Below are positions 8,944-16,351 of a stretch of DNA of 64,000 bases, piece by piece. Source of the DNA: an uncultured Flavobacteriales bacterium (GTDB lineage: Bacteria; Bacteroidota; Bacteroidia; Flavobacteriales_D; Crocinitomicaceae). How positions within the stretch are numbered: the first letter of the stretch is position 1; every line of letters begins with the position of its first letter. Below the pieces are notes generated by a model, which was not told the DNA's origin, ran no database searches, and saw nothing but the letters and a program-made list of their open reading frames with translations. The stretch lies in NCBI GenBank assembly GCA_905480145.1, contig CAJQPA010000008.1, forward strand, positions 94,015-158,014, written 5' to 3'. Position numbers and translations under genes: made by a program.

Positions 8944-8968
8944 AAGAGGTGACCAATGGCCACCTCTT
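8944..8968 (-). terminator. Rho-independent terminator of the PorG-like gene
   Basis: An inverted repeat aagaggtg/cacctctt plus cc/gg around an AAT loop (one A:C mismatch), followed on the minus strand by seven Ts. It lies 26 bp after the stop of the beta-barrel gene. Confidence 0.8.
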
Positions 8969-8993
8969 AAATAATTTCATATCTAGAAATGCT

Positions 8994-9953
8994 CTAGAAT
9001 TTATACCTTCCTTTCCAACGATTCATTTTACGTTGTTTCGCGTAATCTTTGTAAGTGACATTGCGAATAAAAGTCAAATTTAAATAAAAGTAGGCATCAT
9101 CTTCATCTTTATCTCCTCTTTGCTGACCTGCACCAAACCAAGTTGAATTTTGAACGCTTGGGTTCGAAAGGTAAGCAGCCTCTGGTCCAACCTGAGCAGC
9201 CAGTAAATTGCGGTCATAATATACATCATGGACGTCATCTATATAATCAGAGAATGTCATTGTATAAGTCGCTTCAATTCCCATTCGCCACATTTTACTT
9301 ATGCCCCATCTGTATCCAATACCTAAAGGGATTGTCAACGTTACGGGTAAGTTTTTTTTAGCTCCACCAGGAAGTCCTTGTCCTTCCGTTTTTAGAGGTC
9401 GTAAGGCTACCCAATCATCGTTGTATCTTGCTTTTGGGTTGAAATAAGAAACACCTATACCACCAAATAAATACAATTGTGTATTCTTATTCTTCATTTT
9501 CTTACTATGGCGTGAAAGGTTGTATCTGTTCCCTACTTTTTCGTTCGCCAATACAATAACTTCAAGCCGCTGTGCTAATTCAATGATAATCGATCGGAAA
9601 TGTAAATTTCTTGAATTTCGTATAATCTCTTTAGTCAATGCATCATCTCCTCTTAAGAGGCCAATATTAAAAGATGTCGTAGTCGCCCAATAAGGATGAA
9701 AACGGTATCTATACCCGAGCATTCCACCTATACCAGTTGAAGGCCAATCTAAATCAGCTAAACTATAGCCTTTCCCGATTTGATCTCTACCTCCTAAGTC
9801 ACCTAAGAATTGTGTCCCCCCAATTCCAAACATAATCTCCTTTTTATTTAAAGACCAATTAGTTTGTGAATTAAAGTTCGTATGCTGTCCGTATGCAATC
9901 GAGCAAAGAAGCAAGATGCTTAGACTTAATATGTATTTCGCTGATTTAATCAT
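8994..9953 (-). CDS. DUF6089 / PorG-like outer-membrane beta-barrel
   Basis: 319 residues with a signal peptide (ends AYGQ, about residue 22). The mature part is an alternating-hydrophobicity beta-barrel with the family start KEIMFGIGGTQFLGDLGG and the conserved block GLLRGDDALTKEI...HFRSIIIELAQRLE. PorG, an outer-membrane component of T9SS, has the same pattern, so this is either a PorG paralogue or a generic DUF6089 barrel. It lies downstream of, and on the same strand as, the ECF sigma/GldM-C-like pair but has its own TATTTTTG box (9984-9991) and terminator. The family is fairly certain, a T9SS role is not. Confidence 0.75.
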   Translation of the reverse strand: MIKSAKYILSLSILLLCSIAYGQHTNFNSQTNWSLNKKEIMFGIGGTQFLGDLGGRDQIGKGYSLADLDWPSTGIGGMLGYRYRFHPYWATTTSFNIGLLRGDDALTKEIIRNSRNLHFRSIIIELAQRLEVIVLANEKVGNRYNLSRHSKKMKNKNTQLYLFGGIGVSYFNPKARYNDDWVALRPLKTEGQGLPGGAKKNLPVTLTIPLGIGYRWGISKMWRMGIEATYTMTFSDYIDDVHDVYYDRNLLAAQVGPEAAYLSNPSVQNSTWFGAGQQRGDKDEDDAYFYLNLTFIRNVTYKDYAKQRKMNRWKGRYKF

Positions 9954-9983
9954 AAATCCTTAGTTATCACAGTATATAATATA

Positions 9984-9991
9984 CAAAAATA
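9984..9991 (-). promoter_or_regulatory. -7 promoter box for the PorG-like gene
   Basis: TATTTTTG on the minus strand, 30 bases before ATG 9953. A TTG lies 22 bp further upstream (10014-10016), slightly longer than the preferred spacing. Confidence 0.45.
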
Positions 9992-10072
9992 AGCATAGTT
10001 TTCGAGATAGAAACAACAATTTAAGCCATTTTATTAAACTTGGATTGTTAATTAAACTAAACCGATTTAGTA

Positions 10073-10840
10073 TTAGTATTCTCTATTAACGGGGGTGAGA
10101 TTCATTGAAGGGAGACTAGTACTAAGCCCTTCGGAATTAATAGCTTTTATTTTGGTAATGAAAACCATCTCGTTTAGATTGTATTGCGAAATAATTTTAC
10201 ATACATCATTGCTAATTGAGTTTCCATCAACATTTACTACAACATCTTCTTTTCCATTGTAATACTGCAGTGAAAATGAAGTGATTTTCGAATCTAGACA
10301 TTCTATTTTATTAGAGCAAAGCTCTAGGATTGCAATCTCTCCAGTATAAACTCTGTTAATACTCGGGAATTTAGTGAGAGGCTTAACGGGAATAGCTTCA
10401 TACTCATTTATTATAATTTTTTCAGGTAAATAAATTTCTGCATCACCTGTCTCCTCTAATTTATTTGAACTATCATCGTAAGGCTTAGGGACAATATCTT
10501 CAGGTCCATTATTTATGGGAATCATTTCTCGAAATGAGGTTTCTTGCACATCATTTGGAGAGATAAATGCCAATGTCTCTGATTCAATCTTCCGTTGCTC
10601 TAGCGGTAAAACTGCTTCTAATTTTGAGGGTTCAGTTGTATTATCTGGAGGTATAGAGCTTACGACTTTTAAGGATAGAGTAACTGCTGCTAGCCCTACA
10701 GGCCCGTAAAACCAAGGTGACTTCCAGATTGGAGGTTTTAGTTTTTTTACTTGACTCAAAACTTGTCCGAAATTCTGTTTTGACTTCACATAATCTTTAC
10801 TCAGTGGTTCCCGATCAATCAGGATTTTTACTTTTTTCAT
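10073..10840 (-). CDS. Single-pass membrane protein with GldM C-terminal-like domain, sigma-linked
   Basis: 255 residues. The N-terminal 42 residues are basic and cytoplasmic; one membrane helix covers about 43-62 (YGPVGLAAVTLSLKVV). A linker rich in P, E and N reaches about residue 160, followed by a C-terminal domain (about 163-250) outside the membrane. That domain (AILELCSNKIECLDSKITSFSL ... NEMVFITKIKAINSEG) resembles by eye the last domain of the T9SS motor protein GldM/PorM. It starts 9 bp after the ECF sigma gene, the usual place for an anti-sigma factor, and the topology fits, but no classical anti-sigma motif (ZAS or RskA-like) is visible. Role inferred from position. Confidence 0.55.
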   Translation of the reverse strand: MKKVKILIDREPLSKDYVKSKQNFGQVLSQVKKLKPPIWKSPWFYGPVGLAAVTLSLKVVSSIPPDNTTEPSKLEAVLPLEQRKIESETLAFISPNDVQETSFREMIPINNGPEDIVPKPYDDSSNKLEETGDAEIYLPEKIIINEYEAIPVKPLTKFPSINRVYTGEIAILELCSNKIECLDSKITSFSLQYYNGKEDVVVNVDGNSISNDVCKIISQYNLNEMVFITKIKAINSEGLSTSLPSMNLTPVNREY

Positions 10841-10849
10841 TGCACTAAA

Positions 10850-11416
10850 TTATTTCACAAATAGTTTTTTCATTTTGTCAAGTGCTCTAAATGAGCGTAC
10901 CTTGGCATTATTTTCAGTTATCTCCAGAATTTCACCAATTTCTTTATATGATCTTCTTTCAAAATACCTCATTTCCAGTATTTGCAGGTCGTTTTCATTT
11001 AATTTTGACAAGCAAGAAATTAATTTTGCTTTATTTTCTGAAGAGTTATCCTCTTCAAATTCTTCAATCATTTCGAAAATGTGCATGTTTTCCACATTCA
11101 CAGTTTTTCTTGCCTTTCTATCTCGAAAAGCCTGGTACAATTCACTTTTGGCTATTCTATATAGCCAAGAAGAAAAAGGCACTCCTCTGTATTCGTATTT
11201 ATGAAGGTTATTCATCGCCTTAATAAAAACTTGAGATGTAACATCAAATGCTAACTCCTGGTCATCCATCCGTTGATAGATGTAACGAAATATCTGATCA
11301 TGATATTTCGTATACAGCGGACCGAATCTTTCCGGATCCTTTTTCGCACTTGTGATCAAAGACATTTCATCCATAAGACGATCTTTGGTCTGGTGATAAA
11401 TTGGGTTCACTGCCAT
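10850..11416 (-). CDS. ECF (sigma-70 family) RNA polymerase sigma factor
   Basis: 188 residues. Region 2 spans about residues 35-105 (LYTKYHDQIFRYIYQRMDD ... FSSWLYRIAKSELYQAFRDRKAR). Region 4 is a C-terminal helix-turn-helix (about 130-185: LSKLNENDLQILEMRYFERRSYKEIGEILEITENNAKVR). The protein should redirect RNA polymerase to a dedicated regulon. The next gene, 9 bp downstream, encodes a membrane protein that may control it. It is divergent from the copper-related operon starting at 11686, 269 bp away, which makes that operon a candidate target; no -35/-10 pair shared with the sigma gene was found. Confidence 0.92.
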   Translation of the reverse strand: MAVNPIYHQTKDRLMDEMSLITSAKKDPERFGPLYTKYHDQIFRYIYQRMDDQELAFDVTSQVFIKAMNNLHKYEYRGVPFSSWLYRIAKSELYQAFRDRKARKTVNVENMHIFEMIEEFEEDNSSENKAKLISCLSKLNENDLQILEMRYFERRSYKEIGEILEITENNAKVRSFRALDKMKKLFVK

Positions 11417-11685
11417 TTGTTCTGGTTTAGTTGTTCTAGCTGGTGGAATAAAGCTTACAGACCTTATTCTTTTCTATAACTGTTATTTATTAAATTAGTT
11501 ACACATATAACGCAAAGTTCTTGCCGTTTATTATGTGTGCATAGTTAATTTATTTTTAAATGCATTATTTATTGAAATGTTAAACCCTATTATCGCTCTT
11601 TTCATTGTCTTTAGCAATTCAATATTAGAGTTTACCTGATGATATAATATTCGAACTTTAATTGTAAATTTGAGAAAACGATCAT
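11417..11685. other. Intergenic region between sigma gene and copper-related operon
   Basis: A 269-bp AT-rich divergent intergenic region with no convincing ORF (the longest is about 20 codons). The only clear element is the TAAATTTG box at 11665-11672. It probably holds the control region of both transcription units. Confidence 0.5.
11665..11672 (+). promoter_or_regulatory. -7 box of the cupredoxin operon
   Basis: TAAATTTG (TAnnTTTG consensus), 13 bases before ATG 11686. No -33 TTG at standard spacing. Confidence 0.4.
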
Positions 11686-12357
11686 ATGAAAAAAATATAC
11701 TTCGCATTAGGATTTATTTCATCCACCTTATCTTTAAATGCACAAGACTACATAATAGCTCCTAACGACACTGTTGTTGTTGAACTAACATCAGCAACAT
11801 ACACATCAAATGATATTAATTTAGATCATGATAATCTCACGACAGATTCATTATTATTACAATGGGAAATTGTTGAAAATACAATTCCCGCTGATTGGGA
11901 TTATTCTTATTGTGATTATACGAACTGCTACTCTTCCAGTGTTACAGATGCTACCATGACTAAATTTGGGCCTTCTGAATCAGGGTTTATAAAGGTTACT
12001 ATTTCCGCCGGTTCTGCAGCGAATGCAATGATAAGATTTAAAGTCTATAACGATGGTTTTCCTGAAAATGCAGACACGCTAACATTTATTTATAATTCTA
12101 CTTTAGGGATTATTGATAACCAATCAATAAATTATGTTTCGGTATTTCCAAATCCTTCAAATGGTGAATTCACAATAGATAACGTTATATCAAACTCGCA
12201 AATTTCAGTGATTAACTCTCTTGGTCAAATAGTTTTAAATGCTGAGTCAGTTAATTCAAAATATACTTTTAATTCTAATTTAAATCCTGGAGTATATTTC
12301 ATAAAATTATCTAATGGTAGGAAGCAGTATGCAACTAGAAAGTTAATCATTAAATAA
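11686..12357 (+). CDS. Small secreted protein with T9SS sorting domain, first gene of cupredoxin operon
   Basis: 223 residues: signal peptide (ending LNAQ, about residue 20), a beta-rich domain at about 21-140, and a type A T9SS sorting domain at about 150-223 (VFPNPSNGEFTI ... LNPGVYFIKLSNG). The N-domain has the distinctive stretch LLLQWEIVENTIPADWDYSYC followed by DYTNCY, giving two tryptophans and two cysteines that could form a disulfide or a metal or cofactor site. I do not recognise a named family. It is 5 bp upstream of a cupredoxin gene and clearly in its operon, so a copper-related or oxidase-partner role is inferred from context. Confidence 0.75.
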   Translation: MKKIYFALGFISSTLSLNAQDYIIAPNDTVVVELTSATYTSNDINLDHDNLTTDSLLLQWEIVENTIPADWDYSYCDYTNCYSSSVTDATMTKFGPSESGFIKVTISAGSAANAMIRFKVYNDGFPENADTLTFIYNSTLGIIDNQSINYVSVFPNPSNGEFTIDNVISNSQISVINSLGQIVLNAESVNSKYTFNSNLNPGVYFIKLSNGRKQYATRKLIIK

Positions 12358-12362
12358 AATTA

Positions 12363-13226
12363 ATGATTAAGTACACTTTAATAACTCTTCTTTGCTCAAT
12401 TAGTTTATTGTGCTCAAGTGCTACCATTGATGTTCGATTAGTTATTAACTCTGGAAGCCATTCACTTACTGGCGGAGCGTTTGTCGCAGCTAAAACATAT
12501 TCTGTATCTAACACTTTTGAGGACAATAGTGACATTTTTATTTGGAATCATGATGATATTATCAATCTTAAGGTTGTTAATTTGGATTCAGAACCACATG
12601 GTTTATTAATAGAAAACCATGTCAATATTAGTTCAATTCTATCCGGCGATTCTGTTTCTCAGTCATTCACACTAGCGGAAGAAGGTGTTTTTCGTTATTT
12701 CGATCCACTGAATAGCCCATTTAATGAATATTTAGGTTTATCAGGGATTGTTCATGTTAAATCTGTTTTGGATACTTCTTCATATTTTTATTGGGACATA
12801 AGAGAGATTGATTCTTCATGGAATGAGTTAATAATTTTGAACACTCCTCCTAACCTTGTTGACTATGACCCTGATTACTTTACTATTAATGGGGTTAGCA
12901 GTCCAGATATTAATATGGATGTGTTAGCTCGACCAACTGGTATAGTTGGAGAAGAATTCAAAGTAATTTTGGTAAACAATGGACAAAGTATACATTCCAT
13001 GCATTTCCATGGATATCATTTAACAATTGCCACTGATTCAAAAAGACCATCACACGTGGGGCGTAGTAAAGATACTTTCCCCTTATACCCAAGAGAACAT
13101 CTTGTTTTGAGTTGCACGCCGGATAAGCCAGGAGAATACCCAGTACACGATCATAATCTAGTTGCTGTTACAGGCGGTCAGCAATATGCAACAGGTATGT
13201 TTATAACAATGTTGATTGCAGAATGA
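12363..13226 (+). CDS. Two-domain cupredoxin protein lacking the type 1 copper cysteine
   Basis: 287 residues with a signal peptide (about 1-20, ending SSA) and no T9SS tail. The first cupredoxin domain (about 40-132) is degenerate, keeping PHG (79) but no Cys-His copper loop. The second (about 190-287) has a multicopper-oxidase-type motif HSMHFHGYH (H211, H214, H216, H219) and a late loop YPVHDHN where a canonical HCH would be; Asp263 replaces the type 1 copper cysteine, while H262 and H264 are kept. It could bind trinuclear-type copper but cannot form a type 1 centre. It overlaps the next gene by 4 bases; that gene carries the complementary ligands. Confidence 0.8.
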   Translation: MIKYTLITLLCSISLLCSSATIDVRLVINSGSHSLTGGAFVAAKTYSVSNTFEDNSDIFIWNHDDIINLKVVNLDSEPHGLLIENHVNISSILSGDSVSQSFTLAEEGVFRYFDPLNSPFNEYLGLSGIVHVKSVLDTSSYFYWDIREIDSSWNELIILNTPPNLVDYDPDYFTINGVSSPDINMDVLARPTGIVGEEFKVILVNNGQSIHSMHFHGYHLTIATDSKRPSHVGRSKDTFPLYPREHLVLSCTPDKPGEYPVHDHNLVAVTGGQQYATGMFITMLIAE

Positions 13227-14401
13227 GAAAGACAATATTATATCTTATATTTTCATCATCGTTTTCTATCAATGCCCAAATTGATTACTCTAAATTAGTT
13301 GTAGGAAGAACAACTGGAGAGCAATTAATGCATGACGGAGCAATGGTTAGAACTTTTGGTTTTGCAGAAACCTTAAGTGAAGATATAAAAGTACCCGGAC
13401 CCACTATTGAAGTTACCGAAGGTGATAGCATAGAATTTGATTTTTGGAATGTATCGCAAGGTGCTCCGCACACCATACATTTACATGGATTGGATGTCAA
13501 TCAAGAAAATGATGGTGTACCCTCACTCTCATTTGAAGTTTTACATATGGAGCATGGTTTTTATAAATTCAAAGCCCCTCACCCTGGAACATATATTTAC
13601 CATTGTCATGTTGTTTCAACAATTCACGTGCAAGCAGGGATGTATGGTGTTATAATTGTCCAACCATCTAATGGAAATCAAAATCAAGTATGGAACGATG
13701 GTGAAATCTATGCAAGAGATTTACTATGGACTTCATCAGAAATTGATACGAATTGGCATACATTAACGGTGCTCGATCACAATCACTCCTCCAATACTCC
13801 TCATTATGTGCCAGCTGACTATGCACCACAATATTTTATGATTAATGGGGAATCTGAGACTCAATTATCGCAAGAATCGGGATATTATTATACCGGCCAA
13901 AATGAGAAAGTGTATATGCGACTAGTGAACATCGGGTACTATGGAGTTCGATACATTTTCCCTTCTTCTCTGAATGCCACCACTATCGCAAGTGACGGAA
14001 GACCTTTACCGTCCAGTTTTGAGAATGATACAATTGAAGTTCTTCCTGGTGAAAGATATGGAACTATGATAGAAACAGGAACTGACATTCTCTATCCTGT
14101 TGTTGTTGAGTACTTTAATTTAAACAATCAAGTTGTAGAGTCATCACAAAACGTTATCATTAAAACATCTCCTCTTGGAATTGAGACTGAAAATATTACT
14201 GGACTTAAAGTAACTCCTAATCCATCTGGATCTGGTGTATTTAACATAAACAGTGATATATTGGTTGATTATTCTATTTACTCCATTCTCGGGGAGCTAA
14301 TCATTCAAGGTAATTCAAGTGCAATCGATTTAAGCGATGAGCCTAATGGAATGTACTTTCTGCAAACTGAAAATTCAATCCAGAAACTTATCAAAAAATA
14401 G
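13223..14401 (+). CDS. Two-domain multicopper oxidase-like protein with T9SS sorting domain
   Basis: 392 residues: signal peptide (ending INAQ), cupredoxin domain 1 (about 25-147), cupredoxin domain 2 (about 155-315), and a T9SS sorting domain (about 328-392, VTPNPSGSGVF ... SDEPNGMYFL). Domain 1 has HTIHLHG (H83, H86, H88) and a complete type 1 loop with H127, C128, H129, H135 and M140. Domain 2 lacks recognisable copper histidines. A laccase-type trinuclear site needs four HxH motifs, of which this protein shows two; the preceding gene encodes the other two. It is probably surface-exposed. Substrate could be Cu(I), phenols or metals. Confidence 0.85.
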   Translation: MRKTILYLIFSSSFSINAQIDYSKLVVGRTTGEQLMHDGAMVRTFGFAETLSEDIKVPGPTIEVTEGDSIEFDFWNVSQGAPHTIHLHGLDVNQENDGVPSLSFEVLHMEHGFYKFKAPHPGTYIYHCHVVSTIHVQAGMYGVIIVQPSNGNQNQVWNDGEIYARDLLWTSSEIDTNWHTLTVLDHNHSSNTPHYVPADYAPQYFMINGESETQLSQESGYYYTGQNEKVYMRLVNIGYYGVRYIFPSSLNATTIASDGRPLPSSFENDTIEVLPGERYGTMIETGTDILYPVVVEYFNLNNQVVESSQNVIIKTSPLGIETENITGLKVTPNPSGSGVFNINSDILVDYSIYSILGELIIQGNSSAIDLSDEPNGMYFLQTENSIQKLIKK

Positions 14402-14402
14402 A

Positions 14403-15389
14403 CTAATTATAATTTTTCATATAGCTTGTGTCTACAAGTGTTGAAAAAAAGTTTATCAAATCATTTTCTTGTTCATCAGAAAGTTTAAATGAAGTTATCC
14501 TTTTATCTTTGAGCTTGTGAGGCTCTCCACCTCTTCTATAGTGGTCTATAACATCATGTATTAAGGCTTTAGATCCATCATGCATATAAGGTGCAGTAAG
14601 TGTAATGTTTCTTAATGAAGGAATTTTAAATTTACCAATGTCGCTCGAGTCATTAAATATTCTAAATCGCCCTTTATCAGTCCCATAATTCATATAGAGT
14701 CCATTATTGATTGTTTCATATGTTGTGAAATTCGGTGCAGGATGGCACTTTGTACAATACAAATCTTCTGAAAATATTCTCCATCCTCTTTTGGCACTAT
14801 TGGAAATAGCATCAATATCGTTATTGGAATAAAATTGATCAAATGGTGAGCTCTTTGAAATTAAAGATCTTTCAAAGGCTGATATAGCTCTTGTTAAAAC
14901 CCAAGGATCAAAGTCTCTATTAAAACATTCTTTAGCCGCTTTTGAATATTCAGGAATAGCTTTTAGTTTAGAAATCAAATCCAACATGTTCATATTCATT
15001 TCAACATGTTCTTGTATTGGAACGATAACTTGCTGCTCTAATGTTGGGAGATGTCCGTCAAACATTACTGTTGGCAAATCTCTTGAATTCAATATGCTAG
15101 GAGAATTCCTTTCCGTTAGCCTGCCTTCTACTCCAACAGAAACTTTTAAGCCATCTGTAAAAGCCATTTCTGGAAGGTGGCAAGAAGAACATGAAACAGT
15201 TTCGTCTGATGATAGTCTTTTGTCAAAAAAAAGTTTCCTGCCAAATTCAATTTTCTTCAGTTCATTATCACTGTCTATATGAACTGAAGAAAATTCTGCA
15301 ATAGCTGTATTTTTAGAATTGCGGCATTGCGCAAGACAAATAAATATACCTGCAAAGAAAAAACACTTTAATAAGGTTTTAGTTTGCAA
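14403..15389 (-). CDS. MbnH-type di-heme cytochrome c peroxidase, lipoprotein
   Basis: 328 residues of the bacterial cytochrome c peroxidase/MauG superfamily. It has a lipoprotein signal with lipid Cys at about 22 (LAQC), the first heme motif CSSCH (67-71), the second CTKCH (212-216), and a late APYMHDG (M269), a usual distal ligand region. The enzyme should be periplasmic or outer-membrane anchored. It directly follows an MbnP gene; the characterised MbnH oxidises a tryptophan of its partner MbnP to kynurenine, creating a copper site, so the same pairing is inferred here. The start is TTG 15389, which overlaps the end of mbnP by 11 bases; no alternative start fits the signal peptide. Confidence 0.85.
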   Translation of the reverse strand: MQTKTLLKCFFFAGIFICLAQCRNSKNTAIAEFSSVHIDSDNELKKIEFGRKLFFDKRLSSDETVSCSSCHLPEMAFTDGLKVSVGVEGRLTERNSPSILNSRDLPTVMFDGHLPTLEQQVIVPIQEHVEMNMNMLDLISKLKAIPEYSKAAKECFNRDFDPWVLTRAISAFERSLISKSSPFDQFYSNNDIDAISNSAKRGWRIFSEDLYCTKCHPAPNFTTYETINNGLYMNYGTDKGRFRIFNDSSDIGKFKIPSLRNITLTAPYMHDGSKALIHDVIDHYRRGGEPHKLKDKRITSFKLSDEQENDLINFFSTLVDTSYMKNYN

Positions 15390-16338
15390 CCTTAATAGAG
15401 TTTAATGTAGTTCCGTTAACGTCAGTAATATTAAATATGTATGCTCCAGAGGAAAGATTTGAACTTGTGTAAGTCCCAGAATTTTCATTGGTGCTATTCG
15501 AAACTATTACTTTGCCATTCAAATCAATCAAGTTGTAAGAATTTGCTCCCGTAACTTCGTTCCATTTAATTTCTACATTACCTCCATTGTTAACAAAGAA
15601 TAAACTACCAACTTTTGAAAGCTCTGTAATCCCAGCACTCGCAGGAGATTCAAAAACAGCTCTGTCGTTAACATTGTTCATTGTCGCAGCATTAATTCCA
15701 GTTGATCCATGCTGAACGCCTAATGTAGCAACGTCAGCTCCGAAAAGCCATTGTTCCAAATTACAATTGATATTTATCTGAGTTCTTTCATTCATATAAG
15801 TTCCGACCGTAGGTAATTGGAAATTTTTAAAATTTGCATCACCAAGATCATGAAGTTGGAACAAAGTTGTAGGTTCTCCATCACCATTACTATCTGCTCT
15901 CCCATCTACTAATAAAAATTTGTATCCAGAAGTCCATCCCCAATGCATAGAAGGCGTCTGAAAACTTAAAAAGTGACCTGTAGGGTATTGTGTAATGTCA
16001 AGATGGTTTATAGGTTCGGGGACACCAACACTAAAGTTTATCTGTTCAATATTAGGAACGTCATATTGACCTAAATCAAATGACCCAGCATCTGTTTGAA
16101 CTAAAAGCACGGTATCAGAAAGGTCCAAATCCTGGCCGCCATCGTAAATAACATGAATATTTGAAATGTAATAATTAAAAGCACTTATAGTCATTGCAGC
16201 ACCTGTAATGTCTTGCACTATTTCATCTAAAATAAGATCTTGATTACTAGCTTTTGGATGAAAAGTTAGATTCAATGTTTTTTGAGCAAATGAATTTCCA
16301 ACAATGGCGATTGCAATTAAGGTAACTATTTTTTTCAT
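15379..16338 (-). CDS. MbnP family copper-associated protein with T9SS sorting domain
   Basis: 319 residues: signal peptide (ending NSFAQ, about 19), MbnP domain (about 20-235) and a C-terminal T9SS-type domain (about 245-319, INTO-like end NLSSGAYIFNI). Family hallmarks are the starting LNLTFHPKA strand, ISAFNYYISNI, VDGRADSNGDG and the conserved MHWGWTSGYKF at 131-141, which contains the tryptophans typical of the family; in characterised MbnP one Trp is converted to kynurenine by MbnH. The T9SS tail suggests a surface location, unusual compared with methanotroph MbnP. It overlaps mbnH by 11 bases and starts 13 bp after a methyltransferase gene. Confidence 0.85.
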   Translation of the reverse strand: MKKIVTLIAIAIVGNSFAQKTLNLTFHPKASNQDLILDEIVQDITGAAMTISAFNYYISNIHVIYDGGQDLDLSDTVLLVQTDAGSFDLGQYDVPNIEQINFSVGVPEPINHLDITQYPTGHFLSFQTPSMHWGWTSGYKFLLVDGRADSNGDGEPTTLFQLHDLGDANFKNFQLPTVGTYMNERTQININCNLEQWLFGADVATLGVQHGSTGINAATMNNVNDRAVFESPASAGITELSKVGSLFFVNNGGNVEIKWNEVTGANSYNLIDLNGKVIVSNSTNENSGTYTSSNLSSGAYIFNITDVNGTTLNSIKVAN

Positions 16339-16351
16339 TCTCTTCGTTTTT

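Noticed and set aside
10056..10071. Small inverted repeat ACTAAA/TTTAGT just after the GldM-C-like gene
   Set aside because: Only 6 AT-rich pairs and no good T-run on either strand; too weak to call a terminator.
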